Shown here: piece by piece, positions 44,548-52,893 of the stretch
How positions within the stretch are numbered: position 1 is the first letter of the stretch
How the letters are laid out: the number at the start of each line of letters is the position of its first letter
Assembly (NCBI RefSeq): GCF_900101475.1
Contig: NZ_FMZV01000011.1
Location: forward strand, 97,822 to 161,821
Direction: 5' to 3'
Source of the DNA: Ruegeria marina
Lineage (GTDB): Bacteria; Pseudomonadota; Alphaproteobacteria; Rhodobacterales; Rhodobacteraceae
DNA: 64,000 nt
The notes under the pieces: generated by a model
Databases searched by the model: none
The model's input: only the letters and a program-made list of their open reading frames with translations
What the model was told of the DNA's origin: nothing
Translations under genes and position numbers: made by a program

Positions 44548-45312
44548 ATGGCTAACCCGTTCGACCTGACAGGGCGACGCGCGCTTGTCACCGGCGGCGC
44601 AACCGGCATTGGCAAGGGCATAGCCCTTGCCCTTGCCGACGCGGGTGCCGATGTGGCGCTGACCTATCGAAGTCACGCCCCGGAGGAAACCATCGCCAAG
44701 ATCGAGACCATGGGGCGCAAGGCTGTGGCGGTGAAAGCTGATTTCACCGGCATGGACGAACCCGCCGCCGGGGAAGTGGTCGGCTTTGCCGCCGACGCAC
44801 TCGGCGGGCTGGATATTCTGGTGAACAATGCCGGGATCATCCACCGCGGAGACAGCACCGATATGCCGTTCGAAGACTGGCGGCGCGTACTGTCCGTCAA
44901 TCTCGATTCCGTCTGGTTGCTGTCGCAAGCGGCTGGCAAACGAATGGTCGGGCAGGGGTCTGGCAAGATCGTGATCGTGTCTTCGGTGCTGGGATCGCAA
45001 GGCGGCCTGCGCGTGCCGGCCTACGCTTCGTCGAAACACGCAGTCTTGGGCCTGACCAAGGCGCTGTGCAACGAATGGGCTGGCCATGGCGTCAACGTGA
45101 ATGCCATCGCTCCGGGCTACACCGCCACGGACAACACGCAGGCGCTGCGCGACGATCCCGAGCGGTCGATGGCGCTGCTGGAGCGTATCCCGGCAGGCCG
45201 CTTTGCCGAACCGCATGAAATCGCCGGGGCCGCCGTGTTCCTCGCCTCTGATGCTGCCGCTTATTGCCATGGCAGCGTCGTGACCGTGGATGGCGGCTGG
45301 CTGGCGAGATGA
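44548..45312 (+). CDS. Short-chain dehydrogenase/reductase 3 (KduD-like)
   Basis: The 254-residue product begins PFDLTGRRALVTGGATGIG, with NNAGIIHRGDSTDMPFEDW, Ser in IVSSVLGS and YASSK. The N-terminal layout and NNAGI-RR pattern resemble 2-deoxy-D-gluconate 3-dehydrogenase and related sugar-acid SDRs. Lack of an Asp after strand two (LTYRSH) leaves NADP(H) possible. Three bp after the M24 gene. Confidence 0.88.
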   Translation: MANPFDLTGRRALVTGGATGIGKGIALALADAGADVALTYRSHAPEETIAKIETMGRKAVAVKADFTGMDEPAAGEVVGFAADALGGLDILVNNAGIIHRGDSTDMPFEDWRRVLSVNLDSVWLLSQAAGKRMVGQGSGKIVIVSSVLGSQGGLRVPAYASSKHAVLGLTKALCNEWAGHGVNVNAIAPGYTATDNTQALRDDPERSMALLERIPAGRFAEPHEIAGAAVFLASDAAAYCHGSVVTVDGGWLAR

Positions 45313-45322
45313 AAGAGAAACC

Positions 45323-46066
45323 ATGACACAGACATTTGCAGGAAAGTCCGCCCTCGTCACCGCCGCCGGAAACGGCATCGGACGCGCCGCCGCCGAGGCA
45401 TTGGCGGCGCGGGGCGCAAAGGTGATCGCCACCGACATCGACGGCGCGGCGGTTGAGGCCGTCGCCACAGGAACGCAGGGCATTACCGCCAGACAACTCG
45501 ACGTGCTGGACAGCGCAGCGGTGCACGCCCTTGTCGCCGCCTATCCAGGCATCGAGGTCCTGGTGAACTGCGCCGGGTGGGTGCATGACGGCTCCATCCT
45601 CGACTGCGACGAAGCGGCTTGGGACCGCTCTTTCGCACTGAACGCCAAGGCACTCTACCGCATCACCAGGGCCGTCCTGCCCGGGATGCTGGACCGGGGC
45701 GCAGGCTCCATCGTCAACATCGCCTCCATCGTTTCAAGCGAGAAGGGCGCGCCGCGCCGCTTCGCCTATGGCGCGTCCAAAGCTGCGATCATCGGCATGA
45801 CAAAATCCATCGCCGCCGATTTCGTGAAACAGGGTATCCGCTGCAACGCCATTTGCCCCGGCACGGTGCAGAGCCCCTCGCTCGAAGACCGTCTGCGTGC
45901 CACCGGCGATTTCGACGCGGCGCTGGCAGCTTTTAAGGATCGGCAGCCGATGGGCCGCCTTGGCAAACCCGAAGAAATTGCCGAGATGGTCTGCTATCTG
46001 GCGGGCGACGGATCGGCGTTTACGACCGGACAGGCCTTTGCCGTCGATGGCGGGTGGTCGATCTGA
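45323..46066 (+). CDS. Short-chain dehydrogenase/reductase 4 (2-keto-3-deoxy-fuconate dehydrogenase-like)
   Basis: The 247-residue product has VTAAGNGIG in place of the usual TGxxxGxG start, ATDIDG for NAD(H), NCAGWVHDGSIL, catalytic Ser in NIASIVSS and YGASK, and GTVQSPSLEDRL. The ATDIDG, NCAG and TVQSPSL features are those of the BDH2/2-keto-3-deoxy-L-fuconate dehydrogenase branch. It would oxidise the C4 hydroxyl before FAH cleavage. Its stop overlaps the next start as TGATG. Confidence 0.87.
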   Translation: MTQTFAGKSALVTAAGNGIGRAAAEALAARGAKVIATDIDGAAVEAVATGTQGITARQLDVLDSAAVHALVAAYPGIEVLVNCAGWVHDGSILDCDEAAWDRSFALNAKALYRITRAVLPGMLDRGAGSIVNIASIVSSEKGAPRRFAYGASKAAIIGMTKSIAADFVKQGIRCNAICPGTVQSPSLEDRLRATGDFDAALAAFKDRQPMGRLGKPEEIAEMVCYLAGDGSAFTTGQAFAVDGGWSI

Positions 46067-47226
46067 TGGCCCGCCCGCTTGATCGCGCCGCCTGCATTGA
46101 CGACCTGCGCGTGATGGCGCGGCAGCGCATCCCGCGCTTTGCCTTCGACCTTGTGGACGGCGGGGCGGAGTCAGAGCGCAATATGCGCCGCAACGTCGAA
46201 GCCTTTGAAGACATCGAACTTACCCCGCGCTACATGGTGGACGTGTCGCAGATCGACACACGTGCAACGTTGTTTGGCCAGACCTACAACGCCCCCTTCG
46301 GCATGGCACCCATTGGAATGCTCAACGCGTTCTGGCCGGGAGCCGATCTGATCCTTGCGCGCCTGTGCAAACGCGAAAACATCCCCTACGTGGCGTCCTC
46401 CGCCGCCTCAACCACGCTCGAAGCGCTGGCCGAGGCCGCCGACGGCAACGGCATGTTCCAGCTCTACGTCTCGGGCGACGACAGCGTGACCGAAGGGTTG
46501 ATCTCCCGCGCCGAAGCCGCAGGTTACACGACGATGTTCATCACTGCGGACGTGCCCGCCGCAGGCAAGCGCGACCGCGACATCCGTAATCAGCTTGCCG
46601 TGCCCTTCCGCTTTACCCCCGAGGTCATCGCACAATGCGCAATGCACCCCCGCTGGGCGCTGACAAGTCTGCGCTGCGGCACGCCCAACGTGGCGAATTA
46701 CGCCGACTTGCTTCAAAGCGCGACCTCCTACGCAAAGGTGCAAAAGACCCTGATCACGCCGGGATTTACCTGGGACGACCTGAGGAAACTGCGCAACCGC
46801 TGGAAGGGCAAGCTTCTGGTCAAAGGAATCCTGCACCCGGAGGACGCGAAACGCTGCGCCGAACTCGGCTGTGACGGGATCGTCGTGTCGAACCATGGCG
46901 GGCGTCAGGTCGCCTTTGGGCCCAGTACGGTGGCGGTGCTGCCCGGAATCGCCGAGGCTGTGTCAGGCAAGATGACGGTGATCGTGGACAGCGGCATCCG
47001 GCGCGGCGCGGACCTCTTGCGCGCCCGCGCACTTGGAGCAGATTTCGCGCTTGCGGGACGGGCGCTTGCCTTCGGAGTGGGCGCAGGTGGTGCGGCAGGG
47101 GCGGCGCGCGCGATGGATATCCTCAAACTGGAATTGGTCCGCGCGTTGGGACAGCTGGGTGTGCCTGCCATGGCCGACGTCGGTCCCGAGCATCTCGTCA
47201 CCGCAGTTTCGCGCAATCGTCCGTAA
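46066..47226 (+). CDS. FMN-dependent alpha-hydroxy-acid dehydrogenase (LldD-like)
   Basis: The 386-residue product is a TIM-barrel FMN enzyme: PIGMLNAFWPGADLILAR, YVASSAASTTLE, FITADVPAAGKRDRD, LLVKGILHPEDAK, and the catalytic SNHGGRQ near residue 277, followed by VDSGIRRGADLLRARALGA. It oxidises L-lactate or a similar hydroxy acid to the keto acid and probably passes electrons to the quinone pool. With FAH-type cleavage upstream it would consume the L-lactate released. Coupled to SDR4 by TGATG. Confidence 0.92.
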   Translation: MARPLDRAACIDDLRVMARQRIPRFAFDLVDGGAESERNMRRNVEAFEDIELTPRYMVDVSQIDTRATLFGQTYNAPFGMAPIGMLNAFWPGADLILARLCKRENIPYVASSAASTTLEALAEAADGNGMFQLYVSGDDSVTEGLISRAEAAGYTTMFITADVPAAGKRDRDIRNQLAVPFRFTPEVIAQCAMHPRWALTSLRCGTPNVANYADLLQSATSYAKVQKTLITPGFTWDDLRKLRNRWKGKLLVKGILHPEDAKRCAELGCDGIVVSNHGGRQVAFGPSTVAVLPGIAEAVSGKMTVIVDSGIRRGADLLRARALGADFALAGRALAFGVGAGGAAGAARAMDILKLELVRALGQLGVPAMADVGPEHLVTAVSRNRP

Positions 47227-47343
47227 AGGCGCGCGGTCCTGCAAGAGCTGTGAGCGGACCGTAGATACAGTCCGCCAGCGGTTAACTGTTGCCGGATCGG
47301 CTCCTGAGTCGCTGTCAGCGAGGCAAAACCGTCTTTCGCAAGT

Positions 47344-47455
47344 TCATGCCTCCTGAAGCGCCCGCGCCTGATCGCGTAGGGCGAATTTCTGGATCTTGCC
47401 GGTAGAGGTGCGGGGGGTCGGTTCGTTGTAAAGAAGGTCCGCATTGGCGGTTGCC
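47344..47455 (-). pseudogene. C-terminal tail of an AMP-forming acyl-CoA ligase
   Basis: The minus-strand frame reads ADLLYNEPTPRTSTGKIQKF then ALRDQARALQEA and a stop. PRTSTGKIQKF is the last conserved motif of acyl-CoA synthetases, with the adenylation Lys. Only about 35 residues remain, cut at about 47455. It marks a deletion border at the end of the sugar locus. Confidence 0.8.
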
Positions 47456-47459
47456 GAAA

Positions 47460-47932
47460 ACCTTGCTGCATCGCGGCGAATTCACGCTCCCTGTCCCCCT
47501 ATCGAAAAGGTTGATTTGCTTCGTAGCAAAAATATCCAGCCTCCCTCTCGCTGTCGTACGAGCGAACGTTCGATTTCAGGCCTTTCTCGACACTCGCCAC
47601 CGAGATCGAAGTATCAAGGTGATCCATAGATATATCTGTTTAACTTCAAATGCTTATCATAAATTTACTAAATCGGCGCAGTCATCAGCTTTAGAGAGTA
47701 TCGGGGCAGAGAGAACGCTTTGAACACTCCGCCCTCTAGGCTAGTGCTCAGCTTCTCCCGCATAACCCTCTAAAACAACGCAAAAATCCAGCCGCAGCCG
47801 GATCGGGAGAACGCTTTCGCAGGGGCAAGTGGCGGAGGGGACGGGTCTGGCGTCAAACCTTCTCCGGCCGTTAAGGCATTGTTATTGAGAGGTTTAAACC
47901 AGCAGCCGCAAGCCAGTCCCACCGAAACGCCA
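47460..47932. other. Gene-free stretch with a second tRNA-end-like element
   Basis: No gene is supported. GTGGCGGAGGGGACGGG at 47829-47845 and the following CAAACC..TCTCC..TTAAG pattern parallel the element at 9587-9674, in the same orientation. If both are attachment-site remnants they would bracket the copper, phage and sugar regions. Confidence 0.4.
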
Positions 47933-48808
47933 TCAGACAAGCGAGATGTCCGTCCCGCCTCTTTGAGGCAGGAGCGAGTTGTCTTGAGCCGAAGCACTCT
48001 CCACTCTTACTAGTACCTCCATCGAGAGCAAATCGACGCACGATCCGATAAAGTTGCCTGCCACTGGGGTGACCTGTGCGATGTTTCGGGCCACGGCGAG
48101 TGGTATCAGGTTCCGGGACCCGAAGCTCCGGTTTGTGGGATCGAAGGCAATCCATCCGGCACCGGGGACAAATATCTCGACCCAGGCATGGGTGGACCCG
48201 GAACCCGCAGACCCAAGGAGGCTTTCTTCCGCATCGGACAGATAGCCGGACACTATGCGGGAACCGAGTCCAAGCGTGCGCGCGGCTTCGGCGAGCAGGA
48301 CCGCGAAATCACGGCACGAGCCGCATCGCCGTTCGAGCGTCTCGATCGGTGACTGGGTGCCTTCGGTGTCTCGGCTCTGGTACGACGTCTTGCTGAACAC
48401 ACCGTTGCTGACGTCCTTCAGCAAAGAAAGCGTGTCGGTTGGGCGTGCCATGACGAATCCCTCGCCCCATCGGGCCAGGTGGCTGTCTGGGTCGTAGTAT
48501 TGCGGTACCGTCAACGCGCCCAGATCCGTCCATTCATCTGCGGCGTAGACAAAGGGATACTGGGCAGCCGAGGCAGCAATTGCAAAGACCGGCCACGCTG
48601 GCGCGGTGAGCTCCACGGTGGCGCGGCTCTCGATCACCAGATGATCTGTCTGGCCGTCAAAGACGGCGGTGGCGATGGTATTACCGGCCACGTCATGAGC
48701 CCAGGTTACCGTCGCCGTCGGAGAAATGGGCAGGGCATGCGCAAGTAGTCGCAGTTCCCGAGTTTCGCGGGGATGCACCATCAACCTGTGCGGTCCGAGA
48801 GAGACCAC
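47933..48808 (-). CDS. Transglutaminase-like protein, start codon missing
   Basis: The visible frame gives 291 residues: a bacterial transglutaminase N-terminal beta region, then the catalytic core with Cys in [12 protein letters not shown], His in STHAWVEIF and Asp in IAFDPTN, so the triad is intact. The family strand [13 protein letters not shown], normally near residue 5, lies upstream of GTG 48808 in the same frame, but a TAG at 48896-48898 is reached without any ATG, GTG or TTG. The native start has therefore been lost and GTG 48808 may give a shortened protein. Confidence 0.75.
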   Translation of the reverse strand: MVSLGPHRLMVHPRETRELRLLAHALPISPTATVTWAHDVAGNTIATAVFDGQTDHLVIESRATVELTAPAWPVFAIAASAAQYPFVYAADEWTDLGALTVPQYYDPDSHLARWGEGFVMARPTDTLSLLKDVSNGVFSKTSYQSRDTEGTQSPIETLERRCGSCRDFAVLLAEAARTLGLGSRIVSGYLSDAEESLLGSAGSGSTHAWVEIFVPGAGWIAFDPTNRSFGSRNLIPLAVARNIAQVTPVAGNFIGSCVDLLSMEVLVRVESASAQDNSLLPQRGGTDISLV

Positions 48809-48904
48809 GTTACGGTATCGATAGGTTGTGGTGTGAACGATGTCGAGACAGGCCAGAATTGTGTTCCCGTACGGTTCGAGGAAGACGGCGCGCGCCTATG
48901 GGGA

Positions 48905-49117
48905 TCATCGGCGGCGAGATGCGCCCGGGCTAGCAGGCACGGCGTTTCGCCAGGCGTTCAACCCCTTGCAGCGCCGACAAATCCGTTCTCCGAAGCCTTC
49001 GCTCCAGAACAAGGTTTCGCATCGCAGGCATTTGCGGTCTTGCGGAACGTCACCCAAGGCCCTCGCGGTCGCGATTTCCGGCGCAACAACTTCAGAGAGG
49101 GCCTCGTCCGCCATCAC
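48905..49117 (-). CDS. Small zinc-ribbon protein
   Basis: The 70-residue product has two Cys pairs, KCLRCETLFWSEGFGERICRRCK (quoted in parts: CLRC and CRRC 17 residues apart), a compact zinc ribbon common in alphaproteobacterial islands. DNA or RNA binding is possible. It overlaps the upstream gene (49114-49647) by ATGA. Confidence 0.8.
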   Translation of the reverse strand: MMADEALSEVVAPEIATARALGDVPQDRKCLRCETLFWSEGFGERICRRCKGLNAWRNAVPASPGASRRR

Positions 49118-49647
49118 GTTTGTCCCGCTGCCAGCCGGGTGCGCAAGTCCGGCGGCGGGTCCGGTCGTGAAGGCATGCCTTCGTTTTCGGCGGTCCGGAT
49201 TGCCTCATCGTCCCGTCTCCTTTGGGTGGTCGTCTTCGAAGTCGGAGCATTTGAGCCGGGATCAGGCGTCCCAAGCCCGGAGTAAAGATGTCGCAAGTGC
49301 GCCTCGGAGACGCCGTCGGCCTTCATCATGAGACGTATCATCGGATCAGCCAGCATTTCCTCCAAAAAGAAGTCGGTCAACGCCCTGCCCGTCAGCTTGT
49401 CCTTGGCGCGTGCATGGTCCAGGTCGGCAAGGGAAACGGTCAGAGTCCGCGCAAGCCCCGGATGCGATATCCGGGGATGAAGTTTCACCAGGACGGAGGC
49501 TTTCCAGGCTTCGGGGTCCCGTTGATCAGGGGGTGAAGGAACCTCCGCTTCGATCTCGTACTCTCCCGCCGCGAGCGTCTCGTCAAAGCCTGGAACAGTG
49601 AAGGGCCGGGAAAAAACCGCAACGGTCTTGCTCGTCAGATCTTCCAT
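49114..49647 (-). CDS. Conserved-looking protein of unknown function (177 residues)
   Basis: The product has a beta-rich front (VAVFSRPFTVPGFDETLAAG, YEIEAEVPSPPD) and a middle LVKLHPRISHPGLARTLTVS, then a helical segment (LEEMLADPMIRLMMKADGVS) and a disordered tail ending AIRTAENEGMPSRPD. The AENEGMPS segment recurs as AENEGTPS near the start of the transglutaminase pseudogene at 50.5 kb. No family is recognised. It is coupled to the zinc-ribbon gene. Confidence 0.75.
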   Translation of the reverse strand: MEDLTSKTVAVFSRPFTVPGFDETLAAGEYEIEAEVPSPPDQRDPEAWKASVLVKLHPRISHPGLARTLTVSLADLDHARAKDKLTGRALTDFFLEEMLADPMIRLMMKADGVSEAHLRHLYSGLGTPDPGSNAPTSKTTTQRRRDDEAIRTAENEGMPSRPDPPPDLRTRLAAGQT

Positions 49648-49723
49648 TGGCGCGTTCCTTTCCCTTGTTGCTGTGGATGGTCCGCGCCCCTCATAGGTAT
49701 GAGGCGCGTAACCTTTGTACGTC

Positions 49724-49861
49724 TCAAGATGTCTTGGACTTCGCGGGTGCTTCCTTGCCAGCGGCCTTGGGCTCGGTCTCCTTGGCAGGGGTCTTCGCGG
49801 TCTCCACAGGCTTCGGCTTCATTGCGGCCGCGGCCCTGGCGGTCAGGTCTTTGAAGGACAT
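49724..49861 (-). CDS. Small Ala/Lys/Pro-rich protein (45 residues)
   Basis: MSFKDLTARAAAAMKPKPVE is followed by a low-complexity Lys/Pro/Ala tail. AAAGGA precedes the ATG. Such short KP-rich proteins occur in stress islands of related bacteria; the function is unknown. Upstream 49862-49993 contains only promoter-like DNA. Confidence 0.6.
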   Translation of the reverse strand: MSFKDLTARAAAAMKPKPVETAKTPAKETEPKAAGKEAPAKSKTS

Positions 49862-49993
49862 GTCATCGATCCTTTGATTGGCCGACGCCAACTCCTCGTC
49901 CATGTCGGACCGGGATACCTAGCATCGGTAATATCTATATGAGGATTAACGACCCGAATTACGATGGTGCATCGAAAAGGTAGCCAAAATCAG

Positions 49994-50555
49994 TCAGGCC
50001 AATTCATCCGTCCAGACGTTGAATTCCGTCAAAGTGTTCTGGCCGAAGGTCTGGTTTAGAGGGACATCGGCGGCATCGCGGCCGCGCGCGATCAGAATTC
50101 TCGCAAATCGCGGTTTTTTGTTCCGCGGGTCGAACATGTGCCATTCACCGGCGAGAAAAATCTCCATCCAAGCGGCGAAGTCCCCGGGCGGATGAGGACG
50201 AGTCTCCCCGATGTCACTCAGATATCCACTGCAGCAGCGGGCCGGAATGTTCATGCAACGACACAGCGCGATGGCAAGATGTGCAAAGTCGCGGCAGACA
50301 CCTGTCGCTCGGCGAGGGACTGCGATGCGGTGCGCGTCGCCTTCGCCTGCATATAGTCGCGCGGACATGTCCATACACGAAATCACAGATCGCCCGAACG
50401 CGTGACCAACCGGGGGCCGAGGTCTCGAACAGCCGTCGGGTGCGCTCGACCTTAGGTGGGGAGGCATTGAAATTCGATTTCGATGGAGTGCCTTCGTTCT
50501 CGGCCACCTGGATCGCGAAGTCCTGCGGGATTGTCGGGTGGGTGCTACCGGTCAT
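49994..50555 (-). pseudogene. Second transglutaminase-like gene with two frameshifts
   Basis: Starting at ATG 50555 (ATGA overlap with the preceding gene) the frame gives ETSAPGWSRVRAICDFVYGHVR, then must shift to DYMQAKATRTASQSLAERQ, then shift again to GVCRDFAHLAIALC and on to FDPRNKKPRFARI ... ARGRDAADVPL. The core is otherwise well kept. The catalytic His is also altered: GDFAAW stands where DFHAW is usual. It is inactive as written. Confidence 0.85.
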
Positions 50556-51031
50556 CGCAAAGACAACTTGTGCAAGGCCGCCGCTGCAAGAGCATGCTCC
50601 TTCTGGTGGTAGTCGCCGCGGAACTTGCCATCGACCTGCACCTCCCAAATGCCGTTTCTTTCGCGCACTTGAACCCCACCGCGCTGCGCTGGCCGGACCA
50701 TAGAAGACCCCTGTTCTCCTTTGCTTTTCGGCGGCACGGGTTGCTTGTCGGTCATGTCCGGCTCCTTCGCATTGCGCGTGCGCTCTTCTCCGAGGAGCAT
50801 CACGGCGCGAATGAACTCTTCCGCGTAGTCGTCCGTTTCGCGGTGGTCATGTTCGTGCCGGGCCATACGCATCGGCTCGACGAACCGTTCTCGCAGGTGG
50901 TCGACGAAACGCGGCTCGGTACGAGCCATGTAGGCGATCAGGGCCTGCAGGATCCGTTCATGGGCCAGCACGCGCCGTTCGAGATCGGTCGTCTCTGCTG
51001 CCGTTCTGGTAAGATATTTGACTGATGTCAT
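50552..51031 (-). CDS. Protein with C-terminal DUF2188-like domain
   Basis: The 159-residue product has a helical front (LERRVLAHERILQALIAYMA, RMARHEHDHRETDDYAEEF) and ends with a small domain RERNGIWEVQVDGKFRG DYHQKEHALAAAALH, resembling DUF2188 (wedge-like strand-helix units that sit on bacterial stress proteins). The function is unknown. It overlaps both the upstream 88-residue ORF and the downstream transglutaminase gene by ATGA. Confidence 0.8.
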   Translation of the reverse strand: MTSVKYLTRTAAETTDLERRVLAHERILQALIAYMARTEPRFVDHLRERFVEPMRMARHEHDHRETDDYAEEFIRAVMLLGEERTRNAKEPDMTDKQPVPPKSKGEQGSSMVRPAQRGGVQVRERNGIWEVQVDGKFRGDYHQKEHALAAAALHKLSLR

Positions 51032-51294
51032 GGCTTATCATCCTTCACGCTTCGTGGTGCGACGCTGGATATCGTGTGTTCGAGCGTCGACAGGGAGGCC
51101 GTCGCCTCGTCGCAATCCAGCTCTTGCCATCCACCTAACATCCAGGCGGACATCGGGTGCTGACGCAGGTTAGGGGCACGAAAATTAAGTAGGCGTCTCT
51201 TGCTCAGAAGCGGAACGAAACCGGCCTCGGCAGTCCAAGTGTCATCAAGGTGCTTCCGGCATGAGTAGGTCCTTCTGCCTTCGGTGTAGCCCAA
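51028..51294 (-). CDS. Hypothetical protein (88 residues) with weak start
   Basis: The frame starts with TTG 51294 and ends by ATGA overlap with the next gene, which favours translation. The product has Trp-rich stretches (TAEAGFVPLLSKRR, SAWMLGGWQELDCDEA) but no recognised family. It could be a remnant whose front was lost. Confidence 0.4.
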   Translation of the reverse strand: MGYTEGRRTYSCRKHLDDTWTAEAGFVPLLSKRRLLNFRAPNLRQHPMSAWMLGGWQELDCDEATASLSTLEHTISSVAPRSVKDDKP

Positions 51295-51350
51295 TTCACT
51301 TCATATGTGGAAACCCCAAAAAGCCTGCATGAAATCTCGCGTTAGTCTCA

Positions 51351-51781
51351 TCATGTTGCCTGCTTGCCGATGGCCCAGATGATGACGAGTGCGGACAATG
51401 AGAGGAGGAGAATGGCGGCCGCCTCGATCAGTATGTTTTCCGGCGCTAATTCCTTGCCCTTCAGGACGACCAGCCGTCCGACCGCAGGGATCGCAATAAA
51501 ATTGGATACACGAATACAGAATTGCGTTTGGCGTAATACAACGCAACCATTCCGATCACTTCAAGATAGAGAAACATCAGCAGAATATCGGCAAGCAGGA
51601 TTGTGCCAAGGCGATAGATAGCCACGATTTCGAATGTGACAGCGAGGAGGGTAATGGCCACGATCACAACCAGCAACAGACCCAGGGCAAACAACCTTTC
51701 GCCGCGCCCTGCGCCGTCGTCTTCCTGTGGGGGAACCGCCCTGTCTACCGCTACCGCTCCCGCTTGGTACCCTCTATTCAT
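51351..51781 (-). pseudogene. psiE: PsiE-family membrane protein with a one-base frameshift
   Basis: The frame begins with a short basic leader and gives hydrophobic helices and IYRLGTILLADILLMFLYLE then VIGMVALYYAKRNSVFVYP, the PsiE core. In the A4/T4 run at 51498-51501 one base is missing; restoring it joins FIAIPAVGRLVVLKGKELAP and two final helices to a stop at 51351. As written the protein ends early at 51461. A homopolymer sequencing error is possible. PsiE is linked to phosphate starvation and stress. Confidence 0.8.
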
Positions 51782-51804
51782 GCTTGAAGCCTTCCACCAT
51801 GAAC

Positions 51805-52893
51805 CTACGGGCCTGCTTCGACCTCCGTCTGTGTCACGATTGGCGTCGCGGGGTCTTGCGCTGGTCGGGCCCTGCCGATTGACGCCACGTCACCATCGCC
51901 TGGGACGCTGCCGGGGTCGCGGACGGGGTCTGCCCCGCCCTGCATGCCGCGCAGGAACTGGAACAGATCGCTGTCCGTCGTCAGGACAAGCGTCGTGTCG
52001 TCGGAGATCATGTCGCCGTAGGCCTGCATAGTTCGGGTGAAATCATAGAATTCGACCGAAACGGCATCGACATTGTAGGCGCCCGCATAGATTGCTGCTG
52101 CTGCGGCGTCGGCGGTACCGCGGATTTCCTCGACGGCACGATAGGCTTCGGACTGGATCTTGTTCAGATCCCGCACCCTGTTGCCTTGAATACGGGCCGC
52201 TTCACCGTTGCCTTCGGATAGGAAGCGTTCGGCGATCTGCCGCCGCTCCGAGATCATGCGGTCGTAGATCTTGGGCCGTACACTTTCGTTGTAGTTGATG
52301 CGTTTGAAGCGGATGTCGAGAAGTTCGATCCCGAAGACGCGCACCTTTTCCGCCGCCGCCTCGAAGATCTGCTGCTCGACCAACGCCCGCCCTTTGGTGA
52401 TTGGAACGAGGGCGCCAATGTCCTGCGCAAGCTCTTGGTCTGTCAGAAGCGTATCCCGAAGTGGTGTCCGCCCCCTCGTCGTCCGCACAATCTCGATGAG
52501 TTCGTGCTTGGCGACGGCGTTCCGGGTCTCGCTGCCGAGTATGTCGTCGAGGCGCGACTGGGCGCTGCGTTCGTCGCGCAGGCGCAGAAAGTATTGCAGG
52601 GGGTCGGTGATCTTCCAGCGCGCGAAGAGATCGACCGAGATATAGAGCTTGTCTTTGGTCGGCATGTCCGATGGCGAGCCGTCCCACTCCAGAACCCGGC
52701 TGTCGATCCGGTTAACCTCCTGAACGAAGGGGAGTTTCAACTTGAGACCGGCCTCGGTGATCGGCGCGCCGACCGGCTTGCCGAACTGGGTGATGATGGC
52801 CTGTTCGACCTCGCCGACCGTGTAGACGGCGGATGACGCAGCGACGACCCCGGCAACCGCGATCCCCGAGGCAATAAGCGAAATGGTCTTCAT
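51805..52893 (-). CDS. hflC: HflC-like band-7/SPFH protein
   Basis: The 362-residue product has one N-terminal membrane helix (LIASGIAVAGVVAASSAVY) and an SPFH domain with HflC landmarks: EQAIITQFGKPVG, DKLYISVDLFARWKITDP, FGIELLDIRFKRINYNESV and ERRQIAERFLSEGNGEAARI. HflK and HflC form a ring around FtsH at the inner membrane and steer proteolysis. The C-terminus is longer and Pro/Asp-rich. It overlaps the hflK gene by ATGA. This may be a second, island-borne HflKC pair. Confidence 0.92.
   Translation of the reverse strand: MKTISLIASGIAVAGVVAASSAVYTVGEVEQAIITQFGKPVGAPITEAGLKLKLPFVQEVNRIDSRVLEWDGSPSDMPTKDKLYISVDLFARWKITDPLQYFLRLRDERSAQSRLDDILGSETRNAVAKHELIEIVRTTRGRTPLRDTLLTDQELAQDIGALVPITKGRALVEQQIFEAAAEKVRVFGIELLDIRFKRINYNESVRPKIYDRMISERRQIAERFLSEGNGEAARIQGNRVRDLNKIQSEAYRAVEEIRGTADAAAAAIYAGAYNVDAVSVEFYDFTRTMQAYGDMISDDTTLVLTTDSDLFQFLRGMQGGADPVRDPGSVPGDGDVASIGRARPAQDPATPIVTQTEVEAGP

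Noticed and set aside
43420..45483. 687-codon minus-strand open frame
   Set aside because: Covers the M24 and SDR3 genes in antisense; both have clear motifs and ribosome sites.
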